Below are positions 30,081 through 35,180 of a DNA stretch of 35,180 nt, one piece after another; positions within the stretch are counted from its first letter, which is position 1, and each line of letters begins with the position of its first letter. Made by a program: the position numbers and the translations under genes. The DNA is from VFMC01 sp031404435 (GTDB lineage: Bacteria > Actinomycetota > Acidimicrobiia > Acidimicrobiales > Ilumatobacteraceae), in assembly GCA_031404435.1 (NCBI GenBank), contig JANNHO010000448.1, positions 1-35,180 of the forward strand, read 5' to 3'. The notes beneath the pieces are model-generated. The model searched no databases. It was not told the DNA's origin and worked only from the letters and a program-made list of their open reading frames with translations.

Positions 30081-32252
30081 ATGGCGGCAACGGCGAATCG
30101 GATAGAGCCGGTGCGCGAGGCTCGCTGGAGTGGCCGCCCATGGGCCGCTCGGGGCGTACGCGTTGCGGTGCATCTGGTGCCGTTCGTCGTGTCGATCGGT
30201 GCCGCGTATGCGTTGTCGAAGTCGTTGCCGGTGGCGAATTCCGGCGTCGGGATTCTCATGCGCCTGGTGTGCATCACCCTGGTCGCCACCTTGGTGCTGG
30301 CGCTGTCAGACCGGCTGCTGCGCCGCGCCCTGCCGCTTGCCGCGCTGTTCGAGCTCACACTCCTCTTCCCCGATCAAGCCCCATCACGGTTCCGAGTGGC
30401 GCTGCGCACCGGTGCGTCGAACGTCGCGTTGAAGGAGCGGCTCGCCCGGTACCAGGCCAGCGGCGACGACGGGCCGGCTGCTGCTGCGGAGCGTCTGCTC
30501 GAACTGGTCGGCGAGCTGAGCCGCCACGACAGGATCACCCGCGGACATTCCGAACGAGTACGCGCATACACGCAGATGATTGCCGGGGAGATGGGCATCG
30601 ACGGGCCTGAGCTCGACCGCTTGCGCTGGGCGGCTCTCATCCACGACATCGGCAAGCTGCAGATCTCTCCCGACATCCTCAACAAGCCAGGTTCGCTCAC
30701 TGATTCCGAGTTCCAGATCATCAAGACCCACCCCGAGCTCGGAGCCCGGCTCGCGGCACCGCTGGCGGAGTGGCTTGGCGACAGCGTGCTTGCAGTCGAA
30801 CAGCATCACGAAAAATGGGACGGCACGGGGTACCCGCACGGCCTGAGCGGCAACGCGATTGCCAGGTCGGCGCGCATCGTCGCGGTCGCCGACGTGTTCG
30901 ACGTGATGACGTCGGTCCGTTCGTACAAGTCGGCGCGGCCTTCGGGTGACGCCCGAGCAGAGCTGGCCCGTTGTGCCGGCACCCAATTCGATCCGGTGGT
31001 GGTTCGTGCGTTCTTGAACCTGTCTCTCGGGCGGCTGCGAGCGGTCATGGGCCCGCTGAGTTGGATGACGCAGCTGTCGCTGTTCCCGCAGTCGTTGCTC
31101 GGTGGCGCGGCTGTGCCCGTCGCCAACGCAGCGACGGTGTTGGCGGGCTTCGCGGCGGCGAGCGTTGGCGCAATGGTATTGCCCGGCCCCGGCGCCGACG
31201 CCAGCGCAGACACGACGCGACCGGCAACGTCGGCAGCCGAAACCGTGGCCACGGCCAAGTGGGATGGTCCCCTCGATGGGCCCGTCCTGGTGGACGGCCC
31301 GGGGCCGGCAGGTGCCGCCGGAGGGACCGTCTCGGTCGACCGAGGGGGATCACGGCAACCTGATGCCCCGACGCCATCCTCGCCGGCAGGCGTCGAGGGG
31401 GAGGATTCCGTGCCTGTAGCCGGCGGATCGACGACCACGACGACGGGGCCACCGGCCCGGGGAACGAGCAACGTCTCGGTCGGCCCGCTCCCCACCACTG
31501 GCATTCCTGCCAATGCCACCGACGCCGGTTCCGGCGATGCAGGCCCGGTACCCGGCGTCGAGCCGGCGACCGCGATCGCGCCGGTCGATGGGCAGAACCC
31601 GCCCACCGAAGTGTCAACGACGACCACCGCGGTGCTGGTACCCGCGGCGACTGCGTCCCCGACGACGACGACAACGCCCTCCGCCACGACGACGGGATCG
31701 GCCGAGCCCACGCAGTTGAGTGGTACCTGGATGATGGGTTCCAGTGATGTTGGCGACGTTGTCTCGCAGGCCGTGCTGCCATTGGTGAACCGCTCCGCAC
31801 TGAACCCGTCGTTGCCGAACTTCGACACCGACCGCGACATGCAGCCGGGTTTGCGGATACAACGGGCCGGCTTGGGGACTGTTCCGGATCCCGCACGCAT
31901 GCAGCGGTTTCGTCTGGGGCAGGCGACGAACGTGAACATCGATGGCCTGGTCTCGGTGCGCATGTACGCGGCACCGGCGGGTCTCGGTGTCGGTTCGATG
32001 AACATCGGGGTCGCAGTTGCTCGCTGCTCCACCGTGAACGGCTCCTGCGAAGAACTGACCCGCGTGTCGTCAATCTTCGTCGGAGTGTTGAACGGCTATC
32101 AAGCCGTTGACATCGATCTCGGCAACGTGAACACGAGTGTTTCTGCGACCGAGGTGCTGGAGGTCTGGATAACGGCCGAACAAGCTTCGACCCGCGATCT
32201 GTTGTTGGCATACGACACGGTCGGGTATCCGAGTTCGCTGACGGTCACCTGA
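30081..32252 (+). CDS. Membrane HD-GYP phosphodiesterase with extracytoplasmic C-terminal module
   Basis: The product is about 723 aa. Two N-terminal membrane segments (about 27-47 and 55-76) lead to an HD-GYP domain (about 135-320). Its metal residues are present: H156 in TRGHSERV, H188-D189 in IHDIGKLQI, H217 in KTHPELG, and H242-H243 plus GYP in HHEKWDGTGYPHGL. It should hydrolyse cyclic di-GMP (or a related cyclic dinucleotide). A third membrane segment (about 338-368) is followed by a Pro/Thr/Gly/Ala-rich linker (about 371-560) and a predicted beta-rich domain (about 565-723) outside the cell. TTG at 30042 is open but unlikely; ATG at 30081 is used. No clear -10 with leaderless spacing was found here. 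Confidence 0.85.
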   Translation: MAATANRIEPVREARWSGRPWAARGVRVAVHLVPFVVSIGAAYALSKSLPVANSGVGILMRLVCITLVATLVLALSDRLLRRALPLAALFELTLLFPDQAPSRFRVALRTGASNVALKERLARYQASGDDGPAAAAERLLELVGELSRHDRITRGHSERVRAYTQMIAGEMGIDGPELDRLRWAALIHDIGKLQISPDILNKPGSLTDSEFQIIKTHPELGARLAAPLAEWLGDSVLAVEQHHEKWDGTGYPHGLSGNAIARSARIVAVADVFDVMTSVRSYKSARPSGDARAELARCAGTQFDPVVVRAFLNLSLGRLRAVMGPLSWMTQLSLFPQSLLGGAAVPVANAATVLAGFAAASVGAMVLPGPGADASADTTRPATSAAETVATAKWDGPLDGPVLVDGPGPAGAAGGTVSVDRGGSRQPDAPTPSSPAGVEGEDSVPVAGGSTTTTTGPPARGTSNVSVGPLPTTGIPANATDAGSGDAGPVPGVEPATAIAPVDGQNPPTEVSTTTTAVLVPAATASPTTTTTPSATTTGSAEPTQLSGTWMMGSSDVGDVVSQAVLPLVNRSALNPSLPNFDTDRDMQPGLRIQRAGLGTVPDPARMQRFRLGQATNVNIDGLVSVRMYAAPAGLGVGSMNIGVAVARCSTVNGSCEELTRVSSIFVGVLNGYQAVDIDLGNVNTSVSATEVLEVWITAEQASTRDLLLAYDTVGYPSSLTVT

Positions 32253-32261
32253 GCACGGCGA

Positions 32262-32279
32262 CGCAGTCCGTCGGCTGCG
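32262..32279 (+). terminator. Hairpin after the HD-GYP gene
   Basis: CGCAG (32262-32266) pairs with CTGCG (32275-32279); a G-T and a C-G pair can extend the stem to 7 bp over a 4-nt loop. It begins 9 nt after the HD-GYP stop, without a T-run. Termination is possible but unproven. Confidence 0.3.
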
Positions 32280-32292
32280 GACCCGACCCCGC

Positions 32293-32308
32293 CAGTCGAC
32301 GCCGACTG
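32293..32308. repeat. 6-bp perfect hairpin CAGTCG/CGACTG
   Basis: CAGTCG and CGACTG are separated by ACGC, in the 127-nt gap before the beta-propeller gene. It may add to termination of the HD-GYP message or be a small operator; no function is established. Confidence 0.25.
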
Positions 32309-32367
32309 TTCACCTCGACGACACCTGATGGCCCGGCCGACTTCAACCTGGGGTCGTCTGGTCCTTC

Positions 32368-32373
32368 TACCGT
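32368..32373 (+). promoter_or_regulatory. -10 element TACCGT of the beta-propeller gene
   Basis: TACCGT ends 6 nt before the ATG at 32380, the same leaderless spacing as at several other genes here. Confidence 0.55.
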
Positions 32374-32379
32374 TCGTCA

Positions 32380-33708
32380 ATGCGCTCACGAATCCTTTCT
32401 CTCGCTGCAGTCATGTCGGCTTTGGCGATCCCATCGATCGCCTCGTCGGACTCACCGGCCTCGGCAACGCTCACACCGGTCGGCACGTACGACACGGGAC
32501 TCGGTGGCAGCGGTGCGGAGATCATCAGCGTGCGCGGGAGGGACCGCATCGCTGCAATCACGAACGTGGCCGGCAGCATCGATGTGCTTGACGTGTCGAA
32601 TCCGGCAAGCATCATCCGTGTCCGCCGGATCGACGTGTCCGCATACGGCCCACCCAACTCGACGAGCATCCATCCCTCCAAGGACTACCTGCTGGTCGCC
32701 GCCGGAGTCGCCGGCACGACGGGCGTGGTCAGTGCCTGGCGGATCTCGGACGGGGCGTTCCTGGGCGCGAGCGCCGTGGGAATCCTTCCCGACTCGGTGA
32801 AGATCTCTCCCAACGGCACGTGGGCGGTTGTTGCCAACGAGGCCGAAGGGGTGGCCCTCGGCAACGACGGCGGCGACGGATCGTTGTCGTTGATCGACCT
32901 GCGCGGGTACAACCCGAGGTCGGGTGGCACGTTGCCGGTCACGTCGATCGGCCTGCCTTCAGCGGAGGGAACAGCGGGTCTCTCGGTCGGTCGCACGGAC
33001 GACATCGGCCGCCTGCCCGTTACGAACGCCCCGGCGACACTCGAGCCGGAGACGGTGAGCTTCGATTCGGAAAGCAATGCGGCGTATGTGACGCTGCAAG
33101 AAAACAGCGGCGTCGTCCGCCTCGACCTGGGGACGGGCACGCTCACGTTCTTCGGGACCGGGCAGACAAGCCATCTCGCCGACATCACGTCGAACAACGC
33201 GTATCAACCCGTCGCCCAGTTGACGGCGTTCCGCGAGCCGGACGGAATCGCACTGATCGGTGGCGACGAGTACTTCGTGACCGCCGACGAGGGGGACACA
33301 CGCAACGGCGCAGGAGCGAACAGCCCGCGGGGTGGGCGAACGGTCAGCGTCTTCGATTCCGAGACCGGCGAGTTCGTGGCCGACACCGGATCGGCACTCG
33401 ACGACGCTGCCGCAGCTGCAAGTTTGTACCCCGATGCTCGCAGTCCCCGCGGTGGTTCGGAGCCGGAGGTGCTGGCGGCGACCGAGTTCCGCGATCACAC
33501 CCTGGTTGCCGTGGGATTGGAACGGGCGAACGCCGTTGCGCTCCTCGACCTCACCGTCGCCGATTCGCCGGTGGTTCTTGCACTCGCACCAACCGGCCAA
33601 GGGCCGGAGGGCGTGGAGTTCCTCCGCATCGGCCCAGCATTGTGGGTACTCACCGCGAACGAGGTGTCCGGCACGGTGTCGGCCTTCTCCGTCACGCTCC
33701 ACGACTGA
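32380..33708 (+). CDS. Secreted beta-propeller protein (choice-of-anchor I-like)
   Basis: The 442-aa product has a signal peptide (MRSRILSLAAVMSALAIPSIASS, cut near residue 25) and then a repeated beta-propeller: IISVRGRDRIAAITNVAGSIDVLDVSNP, LVAAGVAGTTGVVSAWRIS, VKISPNGTWAVVANEAEGV, ETVSFDSESNAAYVTLQENSGVVRLDL, EPDGIALIGGDEYFVTADEGDTR, and GPEGVEFLRIGPALWVLTANEVSGTVSAF. This is the choice-of-anchor I pattern; many members end with a surface anchor, which this one lacks, so it is probably released or bound by partners. It is shorter than many relatives. Function of the family is unknown; phosphatase- or esterase-like claims should be avoided. TACCGT lies 6 nt before its ATG. Confidence 0.8.
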   Translation: MRSRILSLAAVMSALAIPSIASSDSPASATLTPVGTYDTGLGGSGAEIISVRGRDRIAAITNVAGSIDVLDVSNPASIIRVRRIDVSAYGPPNSTSIHPSKDYLLVAAGVAGTTGVVSAWRISDGAFLGASAVGILPDSVKISPNGTWAVVANEAEGVALGNDGGDGSLSLIDLRGYNPRSGGTLPVTSIGLPSAEGTAGLSVGRTDDIGRLPVTNAPATLEPETVSFDSESNAAYVTLQENSGVVRLDLGTGTLTFFGTGQTSHLADITSNNAYQPVAQLTAFREPDGIALIGGDEYFVTADEGDTRNGAGANSPRGGRTVSVFDSETGEFVADTGSALDDAAAAASLYPDARSPRGGSEPEVLAATEFRDHTLVAVGLERANAVALLDLTVADSPVVLALAPTGQGPEGVEFLRIGPALWVLTANEVSGTVSAFSVTLHD

Positions 33709-33768
33709 CGAGGCCCGCATCCGGGGTACCGGCATGGCCACGCCCGTCGGCTGCACGCAACGGGCCGG

Positions 33769-33774
33769 TAGGAT
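33769..33774 (+). promoter_or_regulatory. -10 element TAGGAT of the HelD gene
   Basis: TAGGAT ends 10 nt before the ATG at 33785, leaving a leader of about three or four bases. It sits in the 76-nt gap after the beta-propeller gene. Confidence 0.45.
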
Positions 33775-33784
33775 TTTCGGACTC

Positions 33785-35180
33785 ATGACGGAGCAGCACC
33801 CCGATATCGCGGATGAGCAGGCGTACATCGATCACGCGTACGACTGTCTCGACCAGAGCCGCACCGACGCGTGGAAGCTGCGCGATCTCAGCGAAGCCAC
33901 ACGTGGCGGCACGTTCCAGGCCCGTTATGAGCGCGACGTGTTCGACGAGGCCCTCGTCAACAGGCTGACCCGGCTCAACCTCGGTGACGCGGCACTGGTG
34001 TTCGGGCGGATCGACCGTTTTGCCGAGACCCCCGACGAGACCGAGAGCTTCCACATCGGACGCCTCGCGGTCGCCGACGAAAACAGCGAACCGGTGGTGG
34101 TCGACTGGCGTGCCCCCGTTGCCGAGCCGTTCTACCGAGCCACCGGGCGCGACACGATGGGCCTTCGCCGCCGCCGCCACTTCTCCGTCCATGGCAACCG
34201 GTTACTCGGTTTGGAAGACGAACTGTTCGGCGCCGGGCACCTCGGCGTCGGCGACGACGATGGCATTGCCGAAGCAGGGACCCAGAGCACGCTGCGCGGC
34301 TATTCGACGCTGCTGGCCGCGCTGGAACGGGGCCGCACCGGACAGTTGGGTGACATCGTCGCCACCATCCAAGGCGAGCAGGACGAGATCATCCGCAGCC
34401 CCCAGGCAGGCGTGCTGGTTGTGCAGGGCGGTCCTGGCACCGGCAAGACCGTCGTGGCACTGCATCGCGCTGCGTACCTGCTGTACACCTACCGCTTCCC
34501 GCTCGAAGACCAGGGCGTGCTGGTCATCGGCCCGAACCGGGTGTTCCTGCGGTATATCGAACGGGTACTGCCGTCACTAGGCGAGGCCGGAGTGGAGCAG
34601 GTGGTGTTGAACGACCTGGTTCACGATGTGGAGTGGTCGCGCTACGGCATCGACGCCGCAGATTCGCCGCTGACAGCGATCGTCAAGGGTAATCTGCGCA
34701 TGGTCGATGTGATCGACAAGGCCGTCACCGACCGCGAACGCCCGCTGCGCACCGAACTGGTGGTGCCGTTCCGAACGGGTTTCGTGAGGTTCCGACCGGA
34801 GGAATCGACACGTATCGTGCGCGCCGCGCAGCGCCGCTATCGCCGCCACAACGCTGCCCGCAAATGGGTCGAGAGCGAGATGTGGGCGGCGATGGCCGCC
34901 AGCTGGCGTGACGGGGAACTGTCGCCGAACGACATCCGCGAAGCACTCCGACCGCTGCCAGAGGTACGTGCCGCGCTCGAGCGGATGTGGCCGGTGCTCA
35001 CCCCGGCACAGCTGCTCCACGACATGTTCGGCTCGAAGGCGTTGCTCAAGCTGGCGGCCGCATCGGTGCTCGATGAGCGCGAGTACCTCGCGCTGTTCCG
35101 GCCCCGTGTGGCCGACGTCGTCGATGTCCGCTGGACCGACAACGATGTCGCGCTGCTCGACGAAGCCCGCAACTTCCTTG
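33785..35180 (+). CDS. HelD-type superfamily 1 helicase (RNA polymerase recycling), N-terminal part
   Basis: The gene runs off the window end, so 465 residues are seen. It begins with a helical, coiled-coil-like N-terminus (EQAYIDHAYDCLDQSRTDAWKL), then the HelD signature VVVDWRAPVAEPFYRATG (W108) and the Walker A loop VVQGGPGTGKTVVALHRAAYLLY (G215-T222), followed by VLVIGPNRVFLRYIERVLPSLGE. HelD is a UvrD/SF1-like ATPase that enters RNA polymerase and clears it from stalled complexes; in some actinobacteria related HelR proteins protect against rifampicin. The second RecA domain, with motifs III-VI, is outside the window. The closest type cannot be told from this part. Confidence 0.88.
   Translation, partial: MTEQHPDIADEQAYIDHAYDCLDQSRTDAWKLRDLSEATRGGTFQARYERDVFDEALVNRLTRLNLGDAALVFGRIDRFAETPDETESFHIGRLAVADENSEPVVVDWRAPVAEPFYRATGRDTMGLRRRRHFSVHGNRLLGLEDELFGAGHLGVGDDDGIAEAGTQSTLRGYSTLLAALERGRTGQLGDIVATIQGEQDEIIRSPQAGVLVVQGGPGTGKTVVALHRAAYLLYTYRFPLEDQGVLVIGPNRVFLRYIERVLPSLGEAGVEQVVLNDLVHDVEWSRYGIDAADSPLTAIVKGNLRMVDVIDKAVTDRERPLRTELVVPFRTGFVRFRPEESTRIVRAAQRRYRRHNAARKWVESEMWAAMAASWRDGELSPNDIREALRPLPEVRAALERMWPVLTPAQLLHDMFGSKALLKLAAASVLDEREYLALFRPRVADVVDVRWTDNDVALLDEARNFL

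Noticed and set aside
31420..31720. ACGACGACG-type tracts in the HD-GYP gene suggesting a repeat or CRISPR
   Set aside because: They are Thr codons of the extracytoplasmic linker with irregular spacing, and no direct repeat-spacer pattern exists.

Overview
The window is GC-rich, almost fully coding DNA from what looks like an actinobacterium. The best guess is an Acidimicrobiia-type lineage (Ilumatobacter-like). This is inferred from the actinobacterial-style ferrochelatase and heme genes, the RegX3/SenX3-like pair behind pst-phoU, a class E sortase, the metalloprotease-like (DUF2342-type) protein, RNB ribonuclease and HelD families, and the Thr/Pro-rich linkers on exported proteins. It is not shown by any marker RNA; I see no rRNA, tRNA, CRISPR array, IS element or prophage.

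Layout. (1) 1-2716: end of pstB, then phoU, a soluble sensor kinase and an OmpR-type response regulator, a phosphate-signalling operon. (2) 2746-4128: MFS transporter. (3) 4149-6420: a metalloprotease-like protein (-) and a degenerate, membrane-tethered SDR/epimerase (+). (4) 6383-7900 (-): HtrA-like protein with PDZ domain and a lost protease triad. (5) 7981-11902 (+): tightly coupled operon moaE, 62-aa membrane peptide, mreB, enoyl-CoA hydratase, RNB ribonuclease. (6) 11936-14187 (-): acyl-CoA thioesterase II and a lipoprotein sugar dehydrogenase. (7) 14229-15526 (+): nitroreductase and a small methyltransferase. (8) 15606-17144 (-): ALDH7-type semialdehyde dehydrogenase. (9) 17265-18940 (+): flavin split-barrel protein and a nitroreductase fused to an SRPBCC domain. 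(10) 18966-19800 (-): broken DUF4143 ATPase. (11) 19826-23744 (-): aldose epimerase, GT4 glycosyltransferase, methyltransferase, alpha/alpha-toroid protein, a likely glycan pathway without known product. (12) 23772-24215 (+): dtd. (13) 24207-29994 (-): hemE, ferrochelatase, hemY, class E sortase, lnt. (14) 30081-32252 (+): HD-GYP protein with a secreted C-terminal module. (15) 32380-33708 (+): secreted beta-propeller. (16) 33785-end (+): HelD-type helicase, cut by the window edge.

Genes within operons overlap by 1-4 nt (TGATG, ATGA, GTGA, TTGA junctions). Nearly every first gene of a transcription unit has a TAnnnT-like -10 hexamer ending only 6-10 nt before its ATG/GTG, and almost no Shine-Dalgarno sequences are visible. 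This points to widespread leaderless transcription and fixes several starts that would otherwise be ambiguous. The most unusual items are this leaderless promoter grammar (including a back-to-back pair sharing a 27-nt gap), several enzyme-like proteins that have lost catalytic residues (HtrA-like, SDR-like, Lnt with Ser for Cys), the HD-GYP protein with an extracytoplasmic module, and the GT4/methyltransferase/toroid cluster.
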